From a virus: DNA of 43,797 bases. The notes under the pieces are model-generated. The model was not told the origin of the DNA. It saw only the letters and a program-made list of their open reading frames with translations, and ran no database searches. The position numbers and the translations under genes are program-made. Location of the stretch: positions 1 to 43,797 of the IMG/VR virus record IMGVR_UViG_3300046665_000063; one strand, given 5' to 3'. Within the stretch, counting starts at the first letter, position 1, and each line of letters starts with the position of its first letter. Of the stretch, positions 24,845-31,182 are shown piece after piece.

Positions 24845-25242
24845 GCGGCCTCCTCCATGGTCATCGGGTTGACGCGGACGTTGAAGCTCGACTTGCGTCG
24901 GGCGACCTCGACGAGGACGTCAGGGTCCAGGTGCGGGTTGTAGATGGCCGCGCCACGGTAGCGGAACCATTCGTGGACCTCGTGCATCTCAGCGTCCTTG
25001 ATCAGGCCCAGGACGGCCCCGATGACCTCCTGACGGCATATGTGCGGCGAAAGGTAGCGCTTGCCCGATTTCCATGGCTGACGCTCCTGGCTCTTACCGG
25101 TCGGGTCCATGGTCAGGTCACTGCGCTCGTCGACCGTCGCCTGGATGAACGGTCGGTTGTCCTGGGTGCCGTACTCGATGGTCCAGCCCGGCTTGTAGGT
25201 GATGGCCTCGACGAGGCGCTGCTGCCAGCTGGGGACGCTCAT
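24841..25242 (-). CDS. Phage protein of unknown function
   Basis: 133 residues, starting MSVPSWQQRLVEAITYKPGW. It has a Trp-rich first half (WTIEYGTQDNRPFIQATVDE) that reads as a beta sheet, and a helical second half. I recall similar proteins in other phages but cannot name a family. Coupled on both sides by ATGA. Confidence 0.75.
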   Translation of the reverse strand: MSVPSWQQRLVEAITYKPGWTIEYGTQDNRPFIQATVDERSDLTMDPTGKSQERQPWKSGKRYLSPHICRQEVIGAVLGLIKDAEMHEVHEWFRYRGAAIYNPHLDPDVLVEVARRKSSFNVRVNPMTMEEAA

Positions 25243-25457
25243 GCGACCACCTCAACGATCTGGACAGGGACGACGATCAGTTCGCCCTCGGGCCACTGGT
25301 GGTATCCCCGCTTGCTCCACTGCGTGATGATAGCCTTGGCCTGCCCGGCCCGATGGTAGAGCTTGGCCTCCGAGATGTCAGTGACGGCACGTTTCCTCCA
25401 CCAGTTCTCCCCAGCGATGTATTCGCCAGTCGACTGCTTTTTGAGCGCGTAGCGCAT
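25239..25457 (-). CDS. Small basic protein, first gene after the attP terminator
   Basis: 72 residues, MRYALKKQSTGEYIAGENWW onward. No family recognised. It has a strong ribosome site, AACGGAGAG four bases before the ATG, within the dispersed element. It is the first gene after the intrinsic terminator at 25527-25557. No promoter consensus is evident in the 70-base gap. Confidence 0.7.
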   Translation of the reverse strand: MRYALKKQSTGEYIAGENWWRKRAVTDISEAKLYHRAGQAKAIITQWSKRGYHQWPEGELIVVPVQIVEVVA

Positions 25458-25526
25458 GTTTTCTCTCCGTTATCTGATGGCACACCGCAAACGGAACCTC
25501 TCCGTTTACGAGGATAATTGGCACAA

Positions 25527-25557
25527 ACAAAAACCCAGGAGCCGCTAAGCCCCTGGG
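25527..25557 (-). terminator. Intrinsic terminator downstream of integrase
   Basis: On the minus strand a 9-bp stem CCCAGGGGC/GCTCCTGGG (one G-T pair) with loop TTAGCG is followed by TTTTTGTTTG. It separates early/lysogeny transcription from the genes leading to RNA polymerase, so passage may need antitermination or leaky read-through. Confidence 0.9.
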
Positions 25558-25585
25558 ATTATTCACTCCGTTACCGGAAAGTCTC

Positions 25586-25624
25586 GGAAAAGGATTTGCA
25601 GTCCTCTCCATGACCACTCTGGCA
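25586..25624 (-). other. tRNA-Cys-like segment, candidate attP core
   Basis: The minus strand contains a D arm (CCA/TGG) and a complete anticodon arm with stem GAGGA/TCCTT and loop CTGCAAA, anticodon GCA (Cys). The T arm and matching acceptor strand are missing, so it is not a complete tRNA gene. This is what a phage attachment core copied from a host tRNA-Cys gene would look like. Confidence 0.6.
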
Positions 25625-25691
25625 CGAGGCCTCAACTGCTAGTTCCGTGCAAACCCAATAGGTTGAGGGTATAGGAACGTCAAGCAGGATT

Positions 25692-25738
25692 TGTCACAGC
25701 TGGCACAGATTTGGCACAGCGTGGCACAGTCTGTCACG
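25692..25738 (-). repeat. Five direct repeats TGKCACAG, about 10-bp period
   Basis: Read on the plus strand, TGTCACAG, TGGCACAG, TGGCACAG, TGGCACAG and TGTCACG start at 25692, 25701, 25712, 25722 and 25732. The spacing of 9, 11, 10 and 10 bases puts them on one face of the helix. The last one enters the end of the integrase gene. They are good candidates for integrase arm-type or excisionase sites. Confidence 0.85.
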
Positions 25739-26714
25739 CGGCCATTGCCAGCGCTTTTGCGGCTACGTCGAGATCGTCAGGGACGAGGTTCGTGTAGCGC
25801 ATGGTCACTTGGATGCTCTTGTGTCCGAGCCACTTCATGACCATCGGTAGGGGCACCCCGGCGATGACCAGCCGGGTAGCACAGGTATGCCGCAGCATGT
25901 GCGGGACGAACTCGTCCTCGTCGACCTTGAGGTGCGCCTTGAGGCTCGCCCAGTGATCGCGGAACGTCCAGTAGGGCATGAGTTCCCCAAAGGGCGTCGG
26001 GCTGTTCGTCAGCTTGCAGACCTCGGCCCATGCCTCTGCAGCCTGAGGCACCAGAGGGACCGTTCGGGTGGTCGAGGTCTTCGAGAGCGTGTGGTGGAAG
26101 ATCACGCTGCGGCCCGGCGTCACGCGCTTGCGGTCGAGGGTCAGCGCCTCGTTCATGCGACAGCCGGTGTAGAGCAGGAAGTTGAACAGGTGCTTGGCCA
26201 CCGGCTTGCCGATGTGGTCGAAGTATAGGTTGACCGCCCTCTCCTGCTCTCGGGACATCGTGAGTTCCCTCGCGTTGCCCTCGGGCTGACGTGCCTCGGT
26301 GAAGTCAGGCAGCGTCATGAGGCGACCTTTACGCTTAGCTTCCTTGAGGAGCTTCGTGAGGTTCGCCATCTTGCGGTTGATCGTGCCGCCCTGCTTGCCA
26401 TCGCGCTTCATGCTGATGACCATCTTCTCGACTAGCGCGTCGTTGATCTTGTCGAGCGCGGTGTCCCTCGGGATGTAGCGGTAGATGACCCGCCAGTTCC
26501 CCTCGATGTACTTGCGGGACTTAGCGATGCCCCACAGCTTGTCGAATGCCTCGTCGACGAAGTCACCAAGGGTGTTGGAAGCGGAGGGCTTGTAGCCACC
26601 CTCCACGGCCTTCTCATAGTCCTCGGCCTCAGCCTGGGTCTTGAACGAGACGCGCTTGCGCACCCCGTCGACCAGTACGTCGGCCTGCCACCGGTTACCC
26701 CGTAGCCTTGCCAT
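25734..26714 (-). CDS. int: Tyrosine integrase
   Basis: 326 residues from ATG at 26714 (GGAG upstream). The N-terminal part is an arm-binding/core-binding region; the C-terminal catalytic domain has the full set: Arg186 in LYTGCRMNEA, Lys212 in the beta hairpin, His272 and Arg275 in PHMLRHTCATRL, His298 in LGHKSI and the nucleophile Tyr307 in MRYTN. It should recombine attP with a host site, here probably a tRNA-Cys gene. The gene overlaps the upstream regulator by 20 bases, and attP-like repeats begin at its stop. T7 has no integrase, so this phage is likely able to enter lysogeny. Confidence 0.96.
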   Translation of the reverse strand: MARLRGNRWQADVLVDGVRKRVSFKTQAEAEDYEKAVEGGYKPSASNTLGDFVDEAFDKLWGIAKSRKYIEGNWRVIYRYIPRDTALDKINDALVEKMVISMKRDGKQGGTINRKMANLTKLLKEAKRKGRLMTLPDFTEARQPEGNARELTMSREQERAVNLYFDHIGKPVAKHLFNFLLYTGCRMNEALTLDRKRVTPGRSVIFHHTLSKTSTTRTVPLVPQAAEAWAEVCKLTNSPTPFGELMPYWTFRDHWASLKAHLKVDEDEFVPHMLRHTCATRLVIAGVPLPMVMKWLGHKSIQVTMRYTNLVPDDLDVAAKALAMAA

Positions 26715-27069
26715 AGCTCTGCACTCCATTGACCAAATCCTTGATGAACGCTCGGCCCTTGTTGGTCAGGACAAGGGAGCGCTTCCGACGATCTTCGCCG
26801 AAACCGATGGTGATGTACTGGTAGCCACCAGTCATTTCCTGGTGGCCCTCGCCCCAGTAGTAGGCGTTGCGGGAGGCAGCGCCGGACTTGATGCCGACGT
26901 TCTTCTCGATGTCCTGCACCGAAATGTCCTCGTGTTTGTAGTTCGCGACCGCCACCTCCAGCAGGGCCAGGACGGTGGACACCTGCATCTTGCTGTCGAG
27001 TGTGTTGAAGCGCCGCAGCGCGTTCATGATGACGGTCAATGCCTTCAAGTCGGACACGTCGGTGGTCAT
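26695..27069 (-). CDS. Winged-helix (MarR-like) regulator next to integrase
   Basis: 124 residues. Residues about 28-110 read as a MarR-type winged helix: helix MQVSTVLALLEVAVANYK, HTH around VQDIEKNVGIKSGAASRNAY and a beta wing including KRSLVLTNKGRAFIKDL, a typical MarR ending. Together with the integrase overlap this suggests a lysogeny or integration regulator. It could act as repressor or as directionality factor; sequence does not decide. Confidence 0.8.
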   Translation of the reverse strand: MTTDVSDLKALTVIMNALRRFNTLDSKMQVSTVLALLEVAVANYKHEDISVQDIEKNVGIKSGAASRNAYYWGEGHQEMTGGYQYITIGFGEDRRKRSLVLTNKGRAFIKDLVNGVQSYGKATG

Positions 27070-27087
27070 TGGTAGCCCCTTCTCCTG

Positions 27088-27318
27088 TTAGGCCGCTATT
27101 ACCTCCTCTAAACGAGAGGTCGCGTTAGCGGTAAATACTGCATTTTCGTTCGCCACGAAAGCCACCATTGGCTCGTGGACTTGAAAATCTTCCGCGCCGG
27201 GGAAGGTCCCCGAGGCGATCAGTGAGTGACCGATCAGACAAGCGTCCCAATGGTCATTGGTGCCTGCTCGCTGTTCGCCAACGAGGAGGTTGTCTGCATC
27301 GTAAAACGTGATCCGCAT
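27088..27318 (-). CDS. Small protein of unknown function
   Basis: 76 residues from ATG at 27318, starting MRITFYDADNLLVGEQRAGT. It looks beta-rich. No family recognised. The frame stays open to 27507, but the extension uses a TTG start, overlaps the regulator upstream and is of low-complexity composition, so I use the ATG. Confidence 0.65.
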   Translation of the reverse strand: MRITFYDADNLLVGEQRAGTNDHWDACLIGHSLIASGTFPGAEDFQVHEPMVAFVANENAVFTANATSRLEEVIAA

Positions 27319-27363
27319 TTTGGATTGAAGTCCCGAGGTCGAGTTATTCTTGTTGGGGGGGTG

Positions 27364-27387
27364 CGGGAGCCACCCTCGTTGCTCCCG
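27364..27387 (-). other. Hairpin in an early intergenic gap
   Basis: A 7-bp perfect stem CGGGAGC/GCTCCCG with a 10-base loop lies in the 163-base gap 27319-27481, three bases after a copy of the octamer CCTATACC (27391-27398). No U-tract follows, so a regulatory or processing structure is more likely than a terminator. The rest of the gap holds nothing I recognise. Confidence 0.55.
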
Positions 27388-27481
27388 GTCGGTATAGGAA
27401 ACGCGATGTGCTAACCGCTGGTGGGTTTGATCATTTTCGAGCCTCGATTGTTTCCGGATTGTTTCTGGAATGTTTCTGCAA

Positions 27482-27946
27482 TTAAGATTTGGTGACTCCT
27501 CTGTCAAATGTGAAAGGGTCCATTTTGGTCAGGTCCCGGCTGGCCCTGAGAACGGCCTTTTCTATGTGTGCGTAGAAGGGCTTAACGTGGGACCCTTCAA
27601 CCTGGGGATTGAGCCGCATGACGGTGCGCCTACCTTCCCTTACGACAGCTACACGGCCCCGTTGCATTAGCTCACGCACATGTCGGGAGACCGATGTCCT
27701 TGGGTAGTGTGTGACGGCGACGAGGGACTTGAGGTCCATTGGTCGGCCCTCCATTTCGCCCAGGCGGATCGCCATCAGGACGAGGGTGACCTCGGGTGGC
27801 TCTTTGAGCTTGGCGAGGACAGCGCCGTGGATGTCGAGGATCATGCGGATCAGGACGGCCCGCTTGTGGTTCTCCAGATTGTCAATTGCCATGATGTTCA
27901 CGATCTCCAAAAAGCTGAAATAGTTCGTGGAGTGCGGTGGTTCCAT
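27482..27946 (-). CDS. Winged-helix transcription regulator
   Basis: 154 residues. A helix-turn-helix at about 68-96 (RPMDLKSLVAVTHYPRTSVS then RHVRELMQRG) is followed by a wing (VAVVREGRRTVMRL), as in MarR-type and similar small repressors. The flanking helices probably dimerise. With the regulator at 26695 this gives two DNA-binding proteins next to the integrase, as expected for a lysis-lysogeny switch. The start is ATG at 27946; MAIDN at residue 19 is a possible alternative, and neither has a strong ribosome site. Confidence 0.8.
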   Translation of the reverse strand: MEPPHSTNYFSFLEIVNIMAIDNLENHKRAVLIRMILDIHGAVLAKLKEPPEVTLVLMAIRLGEMEGRPMDLKSLVAVTHYPRTSVSRHVRELMQRGRVAVVREGRRTVMRLNPQVEGSHVKPFYAHIEKAVLRASRDLTKMDPFTFDRGVTKS

Positions 27947-27958
27947 TAGCAGAAAGCA

Positions 27959-28141
27959 CTATTCCCTTGGTGCAGGCGCTATGGCACGGCGAATGATCGT
28001 GAGTGCGTTGTCGAGCCCGTAGTATCCGCTCTTAATTGAGCGCTCAGCCTCACTTGGGTTGTCCCCGGCGATCTTTTCAATCGCGGTGGTTGTAGCCACG
28101 ATGCTGTCGGTCAGCAGCAGGATGATCTTCTCTTTGTCCAT
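27959..28141 (-). CDS. Small helical protein
   Basis: 60 residues, MDKEKIILLLTDSIVATTTA onward, two helices. No family recognised. GGAG lies 7 bases before the ATG. It precedes the winged-helix regulator. Confidence 0.7.
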   Translation of the reverse strand: MDKEKIILLLTDSIVATTTAIEKIAGDNPSEAERSIKSGYYGLDNALTIIRRAIAPAPRE

Positions 28142-28166
28142 GGTTCAACTCCGGTTCACTCGGGTT

Positions 28167-28229
28167 TCATTCGCTTTCGTCAAGCCAGCGGTCGAGCCAG
28201 CCTTGGCGGTTCGTGTCGGTATAGGTCAT
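28167..28229 (-). CDS. Very short ORF, 20 residues
   Basis: MTYTDTNRQGWLDRWLDESE, overlapping the preceding stop as ATGA. Its second to fourth codons contain the octamer CCTATACC. It may be a real micropeptide, or a by-product of the octamer and of coupling. Confidence 0.4.
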   Translation of the reverse strand: MTYTDTNRQGWLDRWLDESE

Positions 28230-28315
28230 GCGCTCTCCCTGATGGCTGAGATCAGCGACCAGACGGCCAGTCCCGTTGGGATGCCGAAGGCGAGCGCGGC
28301 GAGGACGTATTCCAT
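28226..28315 (-). CDS. Small single-span membrane protein, 29 residues
   Basis: MEYVLAALAFGIPTGLAVWS and nine more residues: one hydrophobic segment then a charged end. The ribosome site TAGGAG is strong, and a promoter-like sequence lies just upstream (28332-28360). Short membrane peptides of early phage regions often affect the host membrane or exclude other phages; the role here is unknown. Confidence 0.65.
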   Translation of the reverse strand: MEYVLAALAFGIPTGLAVWSLISAIRESA

Positions 28316-28331
28316 AGGAATTATCTCCTAA

Positions 28332-28360
28332 GCATAGGTGATTTGGGATGCCCCGGCAAG
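28332..28360 (-). promoter_or_regulatory. Candidate host sigma-70-type promoter with adjacent palindrome
   Basis: TTGCCG, 17 bases, TATGCT on the minus strand, each 4 of 6 to consensus with the best spacing. Immediately upstream lies CGTACAAAACGTAC, an inverted repeat that could be an operator. It is in the only gap of the local gene run and would serve the small genes and regulators at 28.3-26.7 kb. Confidence 0.5.
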
Positions 28361-28380
28361 TACGTTTTGTACGAAGCATC

Positions 28381-28602
28381 CTAGTCCACCCTCCAGGCAT
28401 CGAGCCGCATGGGCTTCTCGCGGACCTCGATCTTGCAGCGCCAGCCAGCCATGAAGGAGGCGACGGTCTTGCAGGCCTTGCGGGTCCGGTGGAACCCGAG
28501 GAGCGTTCGCTTGCCGTCAGCGTACTCGACAGCGAGGAGCCAGTTGTTGCCGCGCTCAGTGTAGGCGTTGAGACGCTGGCAGACGTAGGTGGGAACCTTC
28601 AT
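28381..28602 (-). CDS. Small basic protein
   Basis: 73 residues from ATG at 28602, MKVPTYVCQRLNAYTERGNN onward, with a central Lys/Arg-rich helix. No family recognised. It overlaps the preceding small gene as ATGA and ends just before the candidate promoter. Confidence 0.7.
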   Translation of the reverse strand: MKVPTYVCQRLNAYTERGNNWLLAVEYADGKRTLLGFHRTRKACKTVASFMAGWRCKIEVREKPMRLDAWRVD

Positions 28603-28712
28603 TGCGGTGAAACCTCTCGATAGGTGACAGCCGGGCGGGTCCCCTTGACCCACGGTGGGGTCAGCTTGAGGAACACGCGCCCATCGGTGAAGACGACGAG
28701 CCTTTGCTGCAT
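28599..28712 (-). CDS. Short ORF between lipoprotein and basic protein, 37 residues
   Basis: MQQRLVVFTDGRVFLKLTPP and 17 more residues, beta-like and basic. It overlaps the lipoprotein stop as TGATG and the next start as ATGA, exactly filling the gap. Such precise coupling on both sides argues that it is translated. Function unknown. Confidence 0.65.
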   Translation of the reverse strand: MQQRLVVFTDGRVFLKLTPPWVKGTRPAVTYREVSPQ

Positions 28713-29092
28713 CAGCGGATGTCGATGTCGGGGATGATCGCCAGCGGCTTGAAGACCACGCGGTAGTGGTAGGTGCTGACGGCCTGCGGCTGCAGCTGCT
28801 CAACGAAGTAGGTCACGTTGTCGGACAGCCCGAGGAAGTGCTTCTTGAAGGCGTCCGGTCCCGTCTTGCAGGTGACGGTTAGCTGTTTGGTGGTGTCGGC
28901 GTTGCCGAGCGAGCAGCGGCCTTCGATGGTCAGCATGTAGCCGCCTGTGATGCCGTTGTAGAAGACGATGCGCCGGTCGATCTCGAAGTAGTCGGCGGCT
29001 TTGGAAAGGTTCTGCGATGCCCGGTCGGCGTCCGTGCAGGCTGCGAGTGCGGTGAGGCTGACAGCGAGGGCCAGGGTGAGGAGCTTCTTCAT
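28712..29092 (-). CDS. Phage beta-sandwich lipoprotein
   Basis: 126 residues. A lipoprotein signal (MKKLLTLALAVSLTALAAC) puts the lipidated cysteine at residue 19. The mature part contains DYFEIDRRIVFYNGITGGYM, CSLGNADTTKQLTVTCKTGP with a probable disulfide, and YHYRVVFKPLAIIPDIDIR, a pattern I know from a widespread phage lipoprotein family of unknown function. It would be anchored in the host envelope early in infection or in the lysogen; superinfection exclusion is a reasonable hypothesis. It overlaps its neighbours as ATGA and TGATG. Confidence 0.85.
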   Translation of the reverse strand: MKKLLTLALAVSLTALAACTDADRASQNLSKAADYFEIDRRIVFYNGITGGYMLTIEGRCSLGNADTTKQLTVTCKTGPDAFKKHFLGLSDNVTYFVEQLQPQAVSTYHYRVVFKPLAIIPDIDIR

Positions 29093-29391
29093 TTGTAGAT
29101 GCCTTTCATTCGCTGCTCCCAGTCCTTCACGAGGAACAAGGGGACGCAGTCTGGTGGGGTGTTGGTGATCTGGTTGCGCTCGATGACCGGATGGGGCGCA
29201 GGCTCCATCTTGTCGGGCTGTCCCGGCTCCTCGGTGATCCCGCAGAGCCCATTGAGCAGCGCGGCGAGGTCGTCGCGGTCGTCGATGCGGAGGGTATAGG
29301 TTCCACTCGGGGGCAGGCCCTCGGCCTTGCGATAGGCCTCGGCGTCGTTCTTCATGGTGAACCAGCGGCGCTTGACGTTGTAGACGATCAT
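29089..29391 (-). CDS. Small protein of unknown function
   Basis: 100 residues from ATG at 29391, MIVYNVKRRWFTMKNDAEAY onward. The first half is a small alpha-beta unit, the second proline-rich. No family recognised. Overlaps both neighbours by ATGA; the longer ORF to 29526 lies inside the upstream gene. Confidence 0.7.
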   Translation of the reverse strand: MIVYNVKRRWFTMKNDAEAYRKAEGLPPSGTYTLRIDDRDDLAALLNGLCGITEEPGQPDKMEPAPHPVIERNQITNTPPDCVPLFLVKDWEQRMKGIYK

Positions 29392-29600
29392 GAGAGCTTC
29401 AACCTCATGAGCCATTGGCAACCGCGCTGGTTGCGGATGCTGCGCAGGATGCCGGTGTCCCGGCCTGACATGTGTCGGCCCTTGTAGGCGTAGGACAGCC
29501 ATGCGGCCTGTAGGTATTGCTTCCACTCGCGGCCATACTCAGCCTTGAAGGCCAGCAGTGCCTCGCGCTCCTCGGCGGTGATTGGGGTGCCTCCGGTCAT
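29388..29600 (-). CDS. Small basic protein
   Basis: 70 residues from ATG at 29600, MTGGTPITAEEREALLAFKA onward, helical, ending in an Arg-rich segment with WLMRLKLS. Starts 2 bases after the preceding stop. No family recognised. Confidence 0.65.
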   Translation of the reverse strand: MTGGTPITAEEREALLAFKAEYGREWKQYLQAAWLSYAYKGRHMSGRDTGILRSIRNQRGCQWLMRLKLS

Positions 29601-29602
29601 GG

Positions 29603-30019
29603 TCAGAGCCTGTCGCTGTTGCTGCACTGGTTGATGAAGTCGTCGAGGTCACAGGCGGCTCGACGGACGGTGCCATGCGCGGTTCCATTGTGCTGGAAGC
29701 GGTCGCACTCGGCGTAGAGGACGTCCCGCACCGCAGCCATCGGCGCGAGGATGGCGTTCATGATCTCCTCAGCGCCGGTATAGGTCGCGAAGTCCCCCAC
29801 AGCCATTGCGAGGCCTTCCTCGTCGCGGCCATAGATGGTCCAGAAGACTGGCGCGGTGATCCCGGCAGCAGCGCGAGCGGCCTCAGCCTCACGCTCGGCA
29901 CCCTCGGGTGTGTAGACCTCGTCGCCAATGGTCGCGACGTACTCACGCTCCCCCATGTAGCTGTCGATGTGGTCGCCAAAGTTCACGCAGGGGCGGATTT
30001 CGAAATACTGGAATTTCAT
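29603..30019 (-). CDS. Early protein of unknown function
   Basis: 138 residues from ATG at 30019 with GGAGAA 6 bases upstream. The start MKFQYFEIRPCVNFGDHIDS and the motif FWTIYGRDEEGLAMAVGDFA (a beta strand then helix) suggest a small alpha-beta domain. No family recognised. Confidence 0.75.
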   Translation of the reverse strand: MKFQYFEIRPCVNFGDHIDSYMGEREYVATIGDEVYTPEGAEREAEAARAAAGITAPVFWTIYGRDEEGLAMAVGDFATYTGAEEIMNAILAPMAAVRDVLYAECDRFQHNGTAHGTVRRAACDLDDFINQCSNSDRL

Positions 30020-30021
30020 GG

Positions 30022-30369
30022 CTAGTTCTCCATGGCCTGTAGGTTGGCGATGACGTTGTTGAGGTTGTGGATGCTGCGGTCGATCATCTCGCCGCGCCGT
30101 ATGATCTGGGCGACCTCGCCCCTGCCGTTGGTGATGACCTTGCTGGCCACGTCCACGGCGTCGATCAGGCTGAGCGGCTTGACCCATTGGACCCCGCGAG
30201 CCGTGAGGCCCCCGGTGATTGGCTTGCCGTTGTCGTCGGTGCCGACACACAAGGCGTTGTCGAGCCAGCCGACCACGTAATCCTCGCGGTCGAGCGCTTC
30301 GAGGTCAGCCAGCGATGCCTGAAAGCTGGCGATGATTTCGTCTGCGGTGCGGTCTGCCTTGAGTTGCAT
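30022..30369 (-). CDS. Early protein of unknown function
   Basis: 115 residues, helical, acidic first half (MQLKADRTADEIIASFQASL), with VVGWLDNALCVGTDDNGKPI in the middle. No family recognised. The start overlaps the preceding stop by TGATG. Confidence 0.7.
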   Translation of the reverse strand: MQLKADRTADEIIASFQASLADLEALDREDYVVGWLDNALCVGTDDNGKPITGGLTARGVQWVKPLSLIDAVDVASKVITNGRGEVAQIIRRGEMIDRSIHNLNNVIANLQAMEN

Positions 30370-30551
30370 CAGAGGTACCTCTCGTGGTTGCCGTCGATGA
30401 TCTTGACGCGGTAGCCGTGGTCGACCGTGCCGTCGTGCCAGCGGGTCACGCCGTGCTGGACGTGGAAGCGCTCGCTGCTCTTGATGGACTGCCGGGCGAT
30501 GCGCTCAGCACGTTCGCGGGATAGGAACAGGGTGATCTGTTGCGGTGCCAT
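30369..30551 (-). CDS. Small basic protein
   Basis: 60 residues, MAPQQITLFLSRERAERIAR onward. His/Arg-rich; beta-like second half. Strong ribosome site AGGGGG. It follows the kinase-like gene by 10 bases. Function unknown. Confidence 0.7.
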   Translation of the reverse strand: MAPQQITLFLSRERAERIARQSIKSSERFHVQHGVTRWHDGTVDHGYRVKIIDGNHERYL

Positions 30552-30561
30552 TGTTTCCCCC

Positions 30562-31110
30562 TCAGTTCGCCCATGGGTCCGTCAGGACGATCTCGCCCGT
30601 TGACGGTCGGCGCATGTAGTTGTTGCGGTGGACGTCGGTGCAGTAGTGCCAGCCGTTGCGAGACGCGATGCGGTCACGGTGGCGCTCAGTGCGGCGCAGG
30701 AAAGCGGCCATGGGTGGCGCTATGGCCTCGCCAATGTTGCCGTCATACCAATAGTCACGGAGCCCGGCCCCGGTGAACTCGTCGTTGTCTATGTGTTCCA
30801 GCCGCTCGATCTCGGCGTAGTAATAGCCCTCGTACACCTCAACGGCGTGGACCCTCGGCGCATGTGGCGAGCGTGTCTTGGCGTTGACGCGGATGTAGTT
30901 CAGCCAGCCGTCGTTCGCGTGGTTGCTGTAGCTGAAACCGCCGATCTTTAGGACCGTCTCAGGGCACTCAGGGTGGACATAGGCCGCGCCGTATGCGCCG
31001 CTTCCGAGCAGCTGCCAGCCGCTCTTTTCGAGCCGGTGCCGCGCCTCCATGTAATCCTGCTTGTTCTCAGGGTTAGCGGTGCCGATGTGAGAGGTGAACG
31101 TGGTGGACAT
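30562..31110 (-). CDS. Protein kinase-like early protein (T7 gp0.7-like)
   Basis: 182 residues from ATG at 31110 (GAGG 7 bases upstream). A glycine-rich loop LGSGAYGAAYVHPECPETVL is followed by Lys55 in VLKIG. A catalytic loop CTDVHRNNYM has Asp159 and Asn164, and Asp178 in LTDPW takes the place of DFG. T7 gp0.7 has the same layout (GNGHFSAAYSHP, then FDMHSGNIMF and ITDPVS). In T7 it phosphorylates host RNA polymerase and other proteins and its C-terminal part shuts off host transcription. Here only the kinase domain is present; the shut-off region is missing. A copy of CCTATACC lies 12 bases before the ATG. Confidence 0.85.
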   Translation of the reverse strand: MSTTFTSHIGTANPENKQDYMEARHRLEKSGWQLLGSGAYGAAYVHPECPETVLKIGGFSYSNHANDGWLNYIRVNAKTRSPHAPRVHAVEVYEGYYYAEIERLEHIDNDEFTGAGLRDYWYDGNIGEAIAPPMAAFLRRTERHRDRIASRNGWHYCTDVHRNNYMRRPSTGEIVLTDPWAN

Positions 31111-31182
31111 GGTTGTGCCTCGGTATAGGAACACGGGTTGCCTTAGGGTGCCCCTAGCGGAGACACCCGGTTAACGGAGGGA

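Larger units (their letters stand above)
25470..25740 (-). other. attP-like region with core and repeat arms
   Basis: Non-coding stretch beside the integrase stop. It contains a tRNA-Cys-like core (25586-25624), five phased repeats on one side (25692-25738) and two further TGGCACA copies on the other (25478-25485 and 25519-25526), plus one at 25620. A core flanked by repeated arm sites is the layout of a phage attachment site used by tyrosine integrases. T7-like cyanophages such as P-SSP7 also have a tRNA match directly behind the integrase gene. An intrinsic terminator (25527-25557) lies within it. Confidence 0.7.

Noticed and set aside
25378-25635. 85-codon open frame across the attP region
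   Set aside because: It would cover the terminator, the tRNA-like core and part of the 25239 gene in another frame.
25586-25640. A complete third tRNA gene (Cys)
   Set aside because: D and anticodon arms are present, but there is no T arm with a TTCGA-type loop and no matching acceptor strand.
27480-27505. TTGACA with possible -10 as a promoter
   Set aside because: The -35 is perfect, but at 16-18 bases spacing there is no acceptable -10; it is part of the coding end of the 27482 gene.
31141-31165. Fourth promoter copy on the plus strand (TTAGGGTGCCCCTA)
   Set aside because: Similar only in part, with an inserted base and without the ACTG start; it also faces against all nearby genes.
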